Positions 1-10,547 are shown, counted from the first letter of the stretch. The stretch is DNA of 64,000 nt from Mycoplasmopsis bovigenitalium (GCF_900660525.1 NZ_LR214970.1:1-64000), one strand, 5' to 3'. Notes: generated by a model not told the origin, from the letters alone. Made by a program: numbers and translations.

Positions 1-1413
1 GTGGGTATTCAGGTACAAAAAGAAGAAAAGTTATTGGCTTATAATGAAAGTTTTTTAAATGTTGCAAAATCAGAAATTACTGACAAAATGATTTTAAAAA
101 ACTTTTTTATGGCATTAAAGATTGTTAATGTAAACGGAGATAATGTTGAAATTGATGCTGAGTTAACAACAGAAAGTATTAATATCATAAAATCTTCAAT
201 GAGAGAAAATTTGGAAAAAATATTAAAAGATGTTTTTGGAAGATATGTAAATTACATTATTAATAGTGTAAAAAAAATAAAAAAACAAGATAATGATTTT
301 GATGCAAATGTCGGCGCAATAAAGAAAAATGTAGTAAAAAACATTAAAAATAATCAAAGTTTTTTAGTTGACTTTACTTTTAAAAATTACATTGAATCCG
401 AATTCAATAAAGACGTTGTCAAGATGGCAAAATCATTAGTAAATGGTGAATTAAATCCCTTCAATGTTGTTTTTATTTTTGGCAATTCTGGATTAGGTAA
501 AACTCACTTATTCAACGCTATTGGCAATGAATTGATAAAACAAGATAAATCAGTAATTTACATAAACCCAACCAATTTTGTCACAGAAATATCAATACTT
601 CTTCAAGAAAATAATCAAAAAAAAATATACTCAAGAATAAAAGAACTTAATGAAGTTTCTGTGTTGATGTTTGATGATTTTCAAAATTATGGTCAAGGTA
701 ACAAAAAATCAACCTTAAATGTGATAAATCAGATTCTTGACCACAGGTTAAACTCCCCTGACAAATATACGCTTTTCGCTTCTGATAAACAAGTTTCTGC
801 TCTAAATACCATGTTTGAAAGAAGACTTATTACAAGATTAACACAAGGTTTACAGCTTGAAATTAAGCCTCCTAAACAAGCTGACTTATTAAAAATATTA
901 GAATATTTCATAACTATTAAAAAATTAAGCCCTGAAAATTGAGAAATTGAGGCCAAAAACTTTGTTACTCGAAATTTTAAAGAATCAATTAGAAGTTTAA
1001 TTGGTGCAATTGACAGACTAGCTTTTTACGGAAAAGCTATACAAGAAAATACTAATGGCAAATATACCGAAGCAATTGTAAACAACATACTTTCGTCAAT
1101 TGCTAATAACAAAGAACGAGTTACTCCAGATGTTATTTTAGATTATGTTTCGAAATATTATAAAGTTGCTAAAAAAGAAATTATTGGCAAGAGCAGAAAA
1201 CAAGACATAGTGGTAGCGCGACATATAGCAATTTATATCATAAGAACTGAATTAGAGCTTCCTCTTGAAAAAATTGGTAAATTTTTCGGGAATAGGGATC
1301 ATACAACAATTTTAAATGCTATAAATAAAATAGAAAATAATAAAGATTTAACTGACCAAGCGACAAACAGAGCTATTGCTGCAATATCAGACGAAATTTA
1401 TAAATTACAATAA
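1..1413 (+). CDS. dnaA: chromosomal replication initiator DnaA
   Basis: DnaA binds DnaA boxes at oriC, unwinds the origin and recruits the helicase. The 470-residue frame has a divergent N-terminus, then an AAA+ domain with Walker A GNSGLGKT at residues 161-168 and Walker B LMFDDF near 221. Domain IV near the C-terminus carries the DnaA signature region with DHTTILNAI. One internal UGA (940-942) must be Trp. GTG at base 1 is taken as the start because the window begins there; a start further upstream cannot be excluded. It is followed by dnaN, the usual bacterial order. Confidence 0.96.
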
Positions 1414-1535
1414 ACTTATTAACAAAACAAAATATGATAAAAAATGAATTTAACTTATAAAATTGCTTTATAAAACCATTTTTTATGGCTTATTCACAAA
1501 TTCACAAAATATATTTATTCTATGAAAGGAATAAC
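1414..1535. promoter_or_regulatory. dnaA-dnaN intergenic region with DnaA-box-like sites (possible oriC part)
   Basis: TTATTCACA at 1490-1498 differs from the consensus TTATCCACA by one base, and TTATTAACA at 1416-1424 by two. Mycoplasma origins usually lie beside dnaA, on one or both sides. That this stretch is part of the origin is an inference; the region upstream of dnaA is outside the window. Confidence 0.45.
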
Positions 1536-2642
1536 ATGAAATTTCAAATAAATAAAAAAATATTTGATGAAGTTTTAGAAATTGTCTCAAAGTACTCTGA
1601 TGCTATTAGTACATTTTATGGTTTCAGATGTGTTTTAATTGAAGTCACTGACGAAAAAATAATTCTTAAAACTTCAAATGATTCAATAAATATAATTAAA
1701 AAAATAGACGTTGATGATATTAACGTAAAAGTTGAATCAACAGGAAAATTTTTAATACAAACTAATGTTATTAAACCTATTATTAAAAAACTGTCGGGAA
1801 ATATTGATATCTCAACAGATAATAATCAATTATTAACCATTTCTCAGGGAACTTCAAACTATCAAGTATCTTTAGTTAATGAAAATAGTTTTCCAGCTTT
1901 TGACAATATAATAAATGTCAAGGAAATAAAAATTAATGCATCTAAGCTTAAAAAGGCAATTAAAAGCGTTATACATGCGGCAAGTTTAGACAATAATTTA
2001 ATTTACAAGTGTATTAATATAAGAAATAAAAACGACTCACTACACTTCACGACAACCGATTCATACAGACTTGCACTTTATCAATTAAAACACAATGGAT
2101 TAATAACAGAAAATGTTGATATATCAGTTGTTGCTAAAGATTTAAGTTCGCTAATACCAATAGATGCCCCCGAAGAAATTACACTATTCTACAACGATAT
2201 AAAAGTAGGTATTAAATATGAAAATACAGTTATAACTTCAAGGGTGGTCACAATTCCTTTTAAAGACACTGAACCATTATTTGAAAATTTAAATATTAAA
2301 CATAGTATTCAAATTGAAAAAACTGAGTTAAATGATTTATTAAATAGAGTTTGATTAGCAAACGGCGATAAACAAAACAGACTTTCTTTTGCGGTTAAAG
2401 AAGGCAGCTTAAAAATCACTAATAATGTTGTAGAGGTAGGCTTATTTGTTGCAACTACAGATAAATTTAAATACTCAGGGGATTTAATAGAATTTGATTT
2501 AAATTATAATTTTTTAAAAGATGCTATATCAATTTTTGATGGAGAAATTTCAATTCTTGTTGACGAAAGAGTTGCTAAATTTTTAATTATTTCTCACTCA
2601 GACACCGGTTCAAAACAATTGATAACCCCTTTAAGGAGATAA
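1536..2642 (+). CDS. dnaN: DNA polymerase III beta subunit (sliding clamp)
   Basis: The clamp encircles DNA and tethers the replicative polymerase. The product is 368 residues, the usual length for three clamp domains, and contains typical features such as TTDSYRLA in the middle domain. ATG 1536 is chosen because AAAGGA (1525-1530) sits just upstream; an in-frame ATG at 1485 has no ribosome site and overlaps the DnaA-box region. A UGA at 2352-2354 is Trp. The stop codon lies within the AAGGAGATAA that serves as ribosome site for the next gene, so the two are probably co-translated. Confidence 0.95.
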
Positions 2643-2643
2643 A

Positions 2644-2856
2644 ATGAATAATGTGGTTTTAATAGATGGTAATTCAATTACATTAGGTCAGTTTTTAAAA
2701 TTAACTAAAATCATTTCCACAGGTGGGCAAGCAAAATTTTTTATAGAAACAAATAATATTAAAATTAATAACAATGTCGTGAATGGGAGAAATACTAAAA
2801 TTTTTTCAGGCGATGTTGTTTGAATAAACAATAAAGCATATTTTGTTAAAAATTAA
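2644..2856 (+). CDS. small S4-domain RNA-binding protein (YaaA/RlbA-like)
   Basis: A 70-residue protein with an S4-like RNA-binding fold: LGQFLKLTKIISTGGQAK followed by VNGRNTKIFSGDVV, the pattern of the YaaA family that sits between dnaN and recF in many Firmicutes. It starts two bases after the dnaN stop and uses the SD AAGGAG overlapping the dnaN end. Its position and motif agree; the exact RNA target is unknown. recF itself does not follow here. Confidence 0.85.
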
Positions 2857-2875
2857 TTACCTTAAAGGATTTATT

Positions 2876-3829
2876 ATGAAAAAATACGAGAAATTATTTT
2901 TGTTAACACCTATAGTTGCTATTGCACCGGTATTTGCGGCTGCATCTTGCTCTAAAAATGTTGAAACTAAAAAAACTCAACCTCTTACAAAACTTGAGTT
3001 ACCTATTATAAGGAAACATAAAGACAATCCAAATGTTGATAGACAAAAAGATGAAAAAAGTAAAAGCTCTATTATATTTGGGTGAATGGGTGAGGCTAAA
3101 AACATAAATAAGAAAATAAAAATTAAGAAATTAGAAGGATTGAAATTGTTGCATCCGCAATTATTAATTAGACGGTTTGAATTTCTTATAGAAAAAAATA
3201 TGATAGTTTCTTCAATTATTAGGGTTACTGATTGATTTGAACAATTGTCTATTATGTTTCCAAATGACAATGTTATTAAGAAAAATAAGGAACTTGTTTT
3301 AAAGATAAAGAAAGAAATAATTGATACAGAATCTTCTTGAAAAAATAGTGAAGACTCGGAAAGGCTAACTGAGCAATTTGGCAATATTTATGAAACAGAT
3401 TTAAAACTATTGTTTTATAAATATGATTATGAAATTTTAAAAAAATATTTAGAAGAAAATCACCCTAGCTTTAAAGATAGTCTTGAAGATATCAATAAAA
3501 AATTAACTAGCAATCCCAAGTATAGCAACTATGAAAACGCTATAGACCAAATTTTAAAATTAGTATCAAGTAATATTGATTTAGTTAAATTCCCTTTCCC
3601 TAAAACAAGTTATATAGAAAAACAAACCGAAACTTCATTCTTTAATGGTATTTTTAAAGACTTTTATAAAAGATTAAAATCAGAGTTTGTAGAACAAGTT
3701 GATTTCATTAAGGAAATCGATGAAGTTTATAACTTTATAAACGGAGATTGATCGTTAGGTAATGTTAAAATAGCTTTAACTAAATTGATTAAACTACACT
3801 CTCAAGTAAGAAAAAACACTCAGCAATAA
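2876..3829 (+). CDS. lipoprotein of unknown function
   Basis: A 317-residue predicted surface lipoprotein. The N-terminus has Lys residues, a hydrophobic stretch and a lipobox ending AAAS-C, so it should be anchored by the acylated Cys. The rest is hydrophilic and rich in Lys/Glu, with no domain I recognise. ATG 2876 is chosen over an upstream in-frame ATG at 2843 because it follows AAAGGA and starts the signal peptide. Several UGA codons are read as Trp. It is monocistronic and ends at a clear terminator. Confidence 0.8.
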
Positions 3830-3840
3830 ACTGAGTTTTT
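3818..3840 (+). terminator. rho-independent terminator after the lipoprotein
   Basis: ACTCAG (3818-3823), a 7-base loop and CTGAGT (3831-3836) form a hairpin followed by T residues. It overlaps the lipoprotein stop codon. Confidence 0.8.
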
Positions 3841-3887
3841 ATATATGTGGCATAGTAAATTATATTGGCCAAAATTTTTGTTGTTTT

Positions 3888-5657
3888 TTATTCAACAGGT
3901 TGCCCGAAATTTTGTGTTTCGTATTCACTCAATAAATTTAAATCAACATTACAAGTCTTTTTGAAAACATTATTCATTTTATTGATTGAAATTTTTGCTG
4001 TTTTTTGGTCTTTTTGCATATAATTCTTGATTTTTATATTACTAAAAAAGATTAGAAATATGGGCAGAATTGCTGTTAGTACAATTAGTATTACCGGCAA
4101 CACGCTTTTTAGAAAAATATAACTTATTGCAGATATTGCTACAGCAAACAACAATTCTTTCCATTGATATCTGAATATATCAAAAAACTTATATTTGCTA
4201 GTTTTTTTTGGCGTAACCACAAATTTTGCTTTTTTACCTACCAAAACTAAAAAACTTGTTAAAAGTGAAATCGTTAACATAGACCCATACAAAACAACTG
4301 TTGAAAATAAATATAGTATAAATTTAAATATGTTCATTCTAAAAATTCAATAAATAATATCATTTAGTGTAGGCGCTAAAAAAAATAGTACAGTAGGAAT
4401 TAAGAATCAAACCGGATATATCTTAGTAAGATTTAAACCTATAAAAGGTGCTGCAACTATATTTATTATTATATAGAGAGAGAATAATGCGGTTAAAGGT
4501 AAATTGAAGGTAAATAAAACAATATCTAATTTTTCGAACCACTTCATTTTAGACATGAATATTTTTTTAGTATATTTTTTTATAAACTCAACATTGCCCT
4601 GGGTTCATTTAGAGTGTCGCTTTTTAAATGCTACATAATCAACGGGATATTCCTCTTCGCATATAATTTCTGGAGCGAATGCTACATAATAGCCCAAACT
4701 TCTTAATTCAATACTTATACATATATCTTCGGCAACAAGGTGTGGAAATCCACTATCTAATTTATAAAAGCATTCAGCTTTTATCATTGCTCCATGTCCT
4801 AACATTGTTGAAAAACCGAAATAATGCTTCATTGATTGATACACCGGTCAGTGAGAATTAACTCCAATATGGAATAAGTTCATAAAGAAATTTTTATTTT
4901 TGGTTGAAATGTGGTTAGCTTGAACTACACCCACATTATCATATGTATAAAAGTATTTTAATGACGATTCGATGAAATTTTTAGGAATAATTTCATCCGA
5001 GTCTAATATTACAAAATAATCATATTTTAGTTGTTTACATTCATCCGAGTTTAAGTAGTTATTTATATTACCTGCCTTAAACCCTTCCCTATTCGGTCTT
5101 CTCACAACTTTTATGTTGTGTTTTTTAGCAAAATTATCAACTTTTATTTTTTCTTCTTCTTTTCTCGAATCATCTAATATAACCACATCGAAATTTCTGT
5201 AATTTTGTTTGAAGCATTTTTCTAGTGACGCCTCAACAATATCGTCACAACAACAATAAACTAATAAAACTTTATCATCTTGTGTAATTTTAGTATTTAA
5301 GACTTTTGTATACTTCTTAAACATATGATGTTTAAATATGTAATACCAAATAACATATATTACATCTTTTACACCATTTAGCCAAAAGTAAGAAATAAAG
5401 ATAGTATTTAAAATGATAAAAATTATGGCTACAACTTTTCTAGCTTTTGATTCAAAAATTATGTTCCCAAAAAAATCCTTTTGCCCTATATTAAAAGGCA
5501 AATTAACAATATTTTTAAATGCGTAATAAAGCAACCAAATGGTTAATGCACTTCAAATAATAAGTAAAACTCAGTAAAATAAAGAACTTTTTAAAAGTGA
5601 ATTACTCTCTCTCTCTCTCTCTCTGATTCTATTTATTTTTGTATTAACTTTTTTCAT
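3888..5657 (-). CDS. processive family 2 glycosyltransferase (glucan-synthase-like, GsmA type)
   Basis: A 589-residue membrane glycosyltransferase expected to polymerise and export a polysaccharide. Order: basic N-terminus, two membrane segments (residues about 28-95), GT-A domain starting near KVLLVYC, acidic motif DSD at residues 219-221, a VAED motif, then RHSKWTQGN, a variant of the (Q/R)xxRW motif of cellulose- and hyaluronan-type synthases, and four to six C-terminal membrane helices. Five or more UGA are Trp. Residues 12-17 (RERERE) are encoded by a pure AG repeat, present as CT on the plus strand at 5605-5624. ATG 5657 follows a GAGGT ribosome site. The M. agalactiae beta-1,6-glucan synthase GsmA is, as I recall, phase-variable through a GA tract, so this is probably its homologue. 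Confidence 0.85.
5605..5624. repeat. (CT)10 dinucleotide tract inside the glycosyltransferase 5' end
   Basis: Ten perfect CT units (AG on the coding strand) lie 11 codons after the ATG. With ten units the frame is open. Loss or gain of one or two units would shift it, while a change of three would not. Confidence 0.95.
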
Positions 5658-6061
5658 TATTAAACCTCGTTTTTAATTTAGACAAATAAATGAATTTTAC
5701 AATATGCAAAAATTTTAACAAATATATCGGAAAAATGTATAAATAATATAAATTCTTAAAGTAGATTGCTTAACTTTTTCAAGCACTGTTAAAATGATTA
5801 TAAATTGAAAAATCGAGTTTAAATAAGTGTAAAATCAATTTAAAATAGAATTGAGGAAACAATACTCTTAATAATTTTTTATTAATTCGGTAATAATAAA
5901 GAAATAAATCAATAAACTTTTGTTGTATTTTACTTTAACAATGAAAACTTACAAATATTCATTTTTTGTTCCTCGCAGTCTATATCACTACGCAAGACAA
6001 TATAATTTTACGAGTTGCCGAGAAACAATATGTCATAATCACACAAAAAAAACTAACGTTT
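5658..6061. other. 404-bp intergenic region between divergent/convergent genes
   Basis: AT-rich, with no RNA gene recognised. It must contain the promoter of the glycosyltransferase; TTGTTA/TAAAAT-like boxes are present on the minus strand near 5690-5725. A 43-codon open frame at 5941-6072 (+) has no ribosome site and runs into the PQ-loop gene terminator, so it is not called. Confidence 0.5.
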
Positions 6062-6074
6062 TTATTCGTTAGCA
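6045..6074 (-). terminator. terminator of PQ-loop gene 1
   Basis: On the minus strand GCTAACG, a 7-base loop, CGTTAGT and a run of T. The hairpin contains the stop codon of the gene at 6062. Confidence 0.8.
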
Positions 6075-6847
6075 TTTTTTGTTATGATTCTTTTTTCGCG
6101 TTTGTTAATTACGTATTGTCTAATTAATAAATAAACTTGTGATAGGTAAATAGATAATGAAACAAATTGTCACACCATTGTTGTAATTAAACCGGCTGTG
6201 AATTCACCATTATTAATTCCTAGGTTAATTCTATATATTATTCAAGTTATGTTTATTGATACAAGTGTAAAAAGCATTCCTTTTGACATACCCATAAAAC
6301 GTTTTTGTTCAAGAGATTTAATAACAGAAGGGAAGAAACTGAATGTTGTAAGCATAGGGAAGACAACAACACAAACAGCGTGCAATTGTGGTCACATTCT
6401 TAGTTGGTTTCCATTTGCATCTTTGCCAACTAAACCATAAATAGCTAGAGCACTTGATAAAGCCACTGCCACAACAGCAACAGTTAACGCGATTCAAGCT
6501 TGTTTTCTTTTTGCTTCGTTTCTTGCATATTTATAAGTGAAGAATATTGTAAATATAAATAACAGCAATGACAACATATTGGCAATTGCTGACGCTGCCA
6601 TTTTAACTTCCGCAACGTCTCACGAGCCTATTAGCATTCAACCAATAGCTCCTACTAAAACTATTCAAAATGAGTAGAAGTTGACGCCCTCTCCTGTGTC
6701 TTTATTTTTAAGTAAGTAAACTAGTTGAGGCACGCCAATACTTACAGTTAAAATAATTGAAATTGTTGCAAATACTCAAGCTATTCACCCAGAAATGGGA
6801 CTATCAGCTTTTAAAGTATATATGTCTAATATTTTTTGTTCTCACAT
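6062..6847 (-). CDS. PQ-loop repeat membrane protein, paralogue 1
   Basis: A 261-residue polytopic membrane protein. The first half has a PQ-loop repeat (VGIPQ-type motif SIGVPQLVYLLKNKDTGEG) followed by a Trp-rich helix pair. The second half has a matching repeat in which PQ has become PS (FFPSVIKSLEQKRFMGMS). Repeats of this kind occur in SWEET/SemiSWEET and lysosomal transporters, so a small-solute transporter is likely; the substrate is unknown. ATG 6847 (UGA Trp is codon 2) is preceded by a GGGGGTG ribosome site. It is about half identical by eye to the protein at 11740-12513. Confidence 0.8.
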
Positions 6848-7091
6848 ATAACACCCCCTAATTTAGTATCTTTTTATTATATAACTTTGACAAAAAAATA
6901 AAATAAAAATAACATTATCAAGGATAAATTAAGGTAAATAAATTTGTTTTATATTTTACTTAATGAATTAATTTATGAATGAATTAGGCAAATAAAAACC
7001 CTGGTTTATAGATAAAAATCTAGATGCATTTTTACTACCTTTTTATATAAAATTTAAGTAACAAAAAAACAAAAAGGTGAATATATTATAT

Positions 7092-7783
7092 ATGAATGTG
7101 TATAAGATATCTAAAATTGATTTTTGTATAGGATTTAAGAAACTAAACTTAAAAAGAAACAAGTATATTATAAAACATGTACATTATGCTATTCAAGAAA
7201 GAGACTGAGAAAGCATTCTTGAAAAATGCAATATTTCTACAAATGCAAATAATATTTCTGCTAGAAAATTCATAAGAGATGTCAAGAAAAAAAGTATTGG
7301 AGAATTGATTAAGAAAAGACATGAATCAGTTAATCAAAGATTGAATGATAATGATTATGAATTAGATACAATGATTGGAACCGCTTCTGATAAATACTGT
7401 ATTCTTACACTTATCAATCGAAAAACAAGAATGTTCTATTTTATGATTGTGCGGCGATCTGCTTTGGCTGTTAAACAAGCATTAATAACAATGATAAATA
7501 AATATCACTTAACTATTGACACCTTGACAATTGATAATGGAAACGAAAATTACAGACTTTCAGGAATTGATTGTATAAAAACCATTTATATTGCCCATCC
7601 ATATTCTTCATCAGAAAAAGGTAGCATTGAAAATTGCCATCGCTTATTAAGAAGATACTTTCCAAAAGGAAAATCCTTGATAAATATGCAGACCAAGACA
7701 CATCAAAAGTTATGAAATATATCAATTCATATGCTAGAAAAATATATAGCAAAAATTGCGTTTCAAATGCTTTATCTATGTAA
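7092..7783 (+). pseudogene. IS30-family transposase remnant, copy 1
   Basis: The frame from ATG 7092 contains IS30-type DDE landmarks: YELDTMIG (first Asp), LTIDNGNE (second Asp), and GSIENCHRLLRRYFPKG (Glu). Near 7674 one base is missing relative to copy 2 (AAATCC instead of AAATCGC), which ends the frame early; the true C-terminus continues in another frame to the TAA at 7781-7783. The N-terminal helix-turn-helix part is shorter than in intact IS30 transposases. It is inactive unless a second copy helps. Confidence 0.8.
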
Positions 7784-7946
7784 ATTTTATTAAAAAAATG
7801 TTTGTTTTGGCGGGTGCCGCCCCCTAGGGCCTTGGTTTCTATATTCTTTTTTAGTTTTTTGTCCTAAAAAAGAATATAGAAACCATAAATTTAGTAATAT
7901 TTGTCATGTACTTAATGAAGGCGTATTTTACTTTTGGAATTTACAC
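7274..7946 (+). repeat. long inverted repeat, left copy (IS30-like)
   Basis: This segment matches the reverse complement of 9774-10447 with few differences by eye, from AAGAGATGTC at one end to GGAATTTACA at the other. It includes the transposase 3' part, the GC-rich block GGCGGGTGCCGCC at 7809-7821 and the long hairpin. Confidence 0.85.
7834..7884 (+). terminator. 21-bp perfect hairpin at the IS30-like 3' end
   Basis: A 21-base arm at 7834-7854 is perfectly complementary to 7864-7884, with a 9-base loop rich in T. The arms contain runs of T and A, so it can terminate transcription in both directions. The copy at about 9836-9888 keeps the stem with one mismatch. Confidence 0.7.
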
Positions 7947-7947
7947 A

Positions 7948-7989
7948 GGACAAAAAAAGTTAACACTGAGGTGTTGGCTTTTTTTGTCC
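7948..7989. repeat. hairpin formed by the IS3-like left end
   Basis: GGACAAAAAAAG (7948-7959) pairs with CTTTTTTTGTCC (7978-7989). The inner bases continue the stem through two G-T pairs and AACAC/GTGTT to a TGAG loop, giving about 19 pairs. Transcripts entering the element would meet a hairpin followed by a T-run. Confidence 0.8.
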
Positions 7990-8004
7990 GAGTTTAAGGT
8001 AGGG

Positions 8005-8032
8005 AGCTAACATCAAAAGTGTTAGCTTTTTT
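8005..8032 (+). terminator. terminator inside the IS3-like element, upstream of the transposase
   Basis: AGCTAACA, a 7-base loop, TGTTAGCT and T6. It stands between the IS left end and the transposase start and would block read-through from outside. Confidence 0.8.
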
Positions 8033-8065
8033 AAATTTTCAAATGCAACAAAAAGGAGAATACAT

Positions 8066-9246
8066 ATGTCAAGACACTTTATCAAAGAAGAGTTTGATAT
8101 GATTTATAAAATCTACAACGAATTTGGATTGAAACAAACAATAAATTATATAAATGATATTTCGCCAGATACAAATTTTATAACCAGAAAACATCTACTT
8201 GGAAGAATCGGAAAAATTATAAGATACTATAATAATGGTATGCAAGATCAATTATTAGATAAAAAGGGTGCAAACAGAAAGCCAGGGAGTGGTAGACCTA
8301 AAAAACCAATCGAACCCGATTGAAACGAATTTACAAAAGAAGAATTAATAGAAATAGCTAAGAGATATAACGAAATCAATAAAAATAAATCAAAATCAGA
8401 AAAACTTAGTGAAGCTAAAAAACTAAATATTCGTTATAGCAAATCTGCAAAATTTTTTAATGTATGCAGACAAGCAGTAGTAAAATCTAAAACTAGAGTT
8501 ATAAAAGTAAGGGAACACAAAAATGACACAATAATTAGAAAATCTTTTCTTGATAACAAAGGTAGATATGGTCGCTTAAGATTGAGTGCTTATATTTCTA
8601 TGAAATATAATATTTTTATTAACCCTCGAAGTCTTGGAAGACATTTAAAAGATTGAATTTAATATGCAAAATTAGAAAACAAAGAAGAAAGAGTGAAATT
8701 AAGAACACTAAATTCGCGTTGCCAGATATTGTTAAACGCGACTAAAATGACAAATTAAACAGAAATATTTTTGCTACCGATGTTTCATATGTAAAAGCGC
8801 CAAGAGATGTTAAGGATAACCTTGTATTTTTGTCCGTAATAATTGAGCATAAAACTAAAAAAATCAGAGATTTTAAATTATCTGTAATCAATGATCTTGA
8901 TTTAGTTATGGATAATATAAATACATTTAAGTCTATTGATAAAGATTTTGTTATTCATTCAGACCGCGGATTTCAATACACTTCAAAAATCTATATTGAC
9001 AAAATAAATAAAATGGGTGGAACTGTTTCATTGTCTTGTGTAGGAAATTCTTTAGATAATGGGGAGGCTGAATACTGATTTTTAATTATTAAAACTGAAT
9101 GTTTAAACGAATTAGATTTCAGTAAAATAACTTTGGAAGATCTGAAAAAAATAATTGCAGATTATATATTTTGATACAACAACTATAGAATTCAATCGAA
9201 TTTAAATTGAAAAACACCACAGCAATATGCTATGATGTTAAAATAA
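8066..9246 (+). pseudogene. IS3-family transposase, disrupted
   Basis: ATG 8066 follows AAAGGAG. The N-terminal half is a helix-turn-helix region with a Lys/Arg-rich linker, open to the TAA at 8660-8662. The catalytic half is in another frame, with ATDVSYV (Asp), VIHSDRGFQYTS (Asp) and NGEAEYWF (Glu), ending QYAMMLK. The change of frame near 8655 looks like loss of one base within a continuous protein rather than programmed frameshifting, because GRHLKDW would join directly to NLICKIRK. A second lesion is a TAA at 8743-8745. UGA codons are Trp. Confidence 0.8.
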
Positions 9247-9275
9247 TATTAAACTGTTAACTTTTTTGTCCTAGT

Positions 9276-9692
9276 TTAGATTCATTCTCTTTCTTTTCCG
9301 GTTAAAACCATTTTAATAATTGAACCAATAAGAATTCAAAGTCAATAAAAACATAACGCTATATCAAACCCAATATTTACTCATTTAAGAGTTTTTTCTT
9401 CAATTAATATTTTGTTCGAATAATGCTGAACTGTCTTGGTAATTTGAAGAGCAAAAAATGCAATAAAAACTAATACAAAAATTTTTGTAATTATTGAAAA
9501 TCAGCTTGTTCGCCAGCCTAATCATATTTGGAGTCCTAATGCTAGTATTAATGAAATTGAAATACCAATTTCATATTTGGGATTATTAATGCTTGCTTTT
9601 TGAAAAATTAAGCTTGCTACGTATATTCCTATAAGTAAAAGAATTGAAAGAAAATTAAATAAATATCAAAAGAATCCATCATTTTTGTGCAT
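9276..9692 (-). CDS. small membrane protein, possibly truncated by the IS
   Basis: A 138-residue protein with four predicted membrane helices (residues about 9-30, 42-60, 64-82, 104-126), rich in Trp encoded by UGA. I do not recognise the family. ATG 9692 has GAGGA about 11 bases upstream; an ATG at 9700 is out of frame and hits a stop. The stop codon lies only three bases from the right end of the IS3-like element, so the last residues may differ from the ancestral protein. Confidence 0.55.
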
Positions 9693-9753
9693 TTGTCCAT
9701 TTTTCCTCTTTTATTAAAAAATAGTCCTATACTTTAAATTATAAATGAAAAAT

Positions 9754-9783
9754 GGAATTTACATTAGTTAAGTTGTAAATTCC
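9754..9783. repeat. 10-bp inverted repeat at the end of the right IS30-like copy
   Basis: GGAATTTACA (9754-9763) and TGTAAATTCC (9774-9783) are perfect complements around a 10-base spacer. In the left copy the same GGAATTTACA abuts the IS3-like element. Confidence 0.7.
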
Positions 9784-10447
9784 AAAAGTAAAATACGCCT
9801 TCATTAAGTACATGATAAATAATACTAAATTTATGTTTTCAATATTCTTTTTTAGGGTGAAAAACTAAAAAAGAATATAGAAACCAAGGCCCTAGGGGGC
9901 GGCACCCGCCAAAACGAACATTTTTTTAATAAAATTTACATAGATAAAGCATTTGAAACACAATTCTTGCTATATATTTTTCTAGCATGTGAATTGATAT
10001 ATTTCATAACTTTTGATGCGTCTTGATCTGCATATTTATCAAGCGATTTTCCTTTTGGAAAGTATCTTCTTAATAAGCGATGGCAATTTTCAATGCTACC
10101 TTTTTCTGATGAAGAATATGGATTGGCAATGATAAATGGTTTTTATACAATCAATTTCTGAAAGTCTGTAATTTTCGCTTCCATTATCAATTGTCAAGGT
10201 GTCAATAGTTAAGAGATATTTATTTATCATTGTTATTAATGCTTGTTTAACAGCCAAAGCAGATCGCCGTACAACCGTAAAATAGAACATTCCTGTTTTT
10301 CGATTGATAAGTGTAAGAATACAGTATTTATGAGAGGCGGTTCCAATCACTGTATTTAATTTATAATCATTATCATTCAATCTTTGATTAACTGAATCAG
10401 GTCCTTCCGTAATCAATTCTCCAATGCTTTTTTTCTTGACATCTCTT
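9774..10447 (-). repeat. long inverted repeat, right copy (IS30-like)
   Basis: Reverse complement of 7274-7946, about 674 bp, high identity by eye. It includes the hairpin, the GC-rich block (about 9890-9912) and the transposase 3' half. Confidence 0.85.
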
Positions 10448-10547
10448 TTGATTACATTTTGTTTTTCTAGCCTTTGCCTCGTGATAAATAAGGAAAAATA
10501 TCTAATTTATTCGATATTCCTAAATAGTAAGTTCAAGTGCAACACAT
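9936..10547 (-). pseudogene. IS30-family transposase remnant, copy 2
   Basis: It reads from LGISNKLDIFPYLSRGKG (near 10530) through KSIGELI, LTIDNGSE and SIENCHRLLRRYFPKG to the TAA at 9936-9938. At least two frame changes are needed: one near 10465 after SRGKG and one near 10130 where an extra base turns IAHPYSS into HCQSIFF. It retains more of the N-terminal part than copy 1 but lacks the beginning. Confidence 0.75.

Larger units (their letters stand above)
7947..9272 (+). mobile_element. IS3-family insertion sequence (decayed)
   Basis: About 1.33 kb bounded by inverted repeats: AGGACAAAAAAAGTTAACA at the left, and at the right the complement of the same sequence with one A fewer (9255-9272). 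It carries one transposase reading frame with the IS3 DDE core. No clear target duplication is visible, as flanks read TTTACAC and AGTTTAG. It lies at the end of the left IS30-like copy, so it inserted after that copy. Confidence 0.85.

Noticed and set aside
5941..6072. 43-codon plus-strand ORF in the gap after the glycosyltransferase
   Set aside because: No ribosome site, and it runs through the terminator of the opposite gene; base pattern shows no coding bias.
8640..8670. Programmed -1 frameshift of the IS3-like transposase
   Set aside because: There is no A-rich slippery site, the protein would join seamlessly after a single-base correction, and a second nonsense codon exists downstream.
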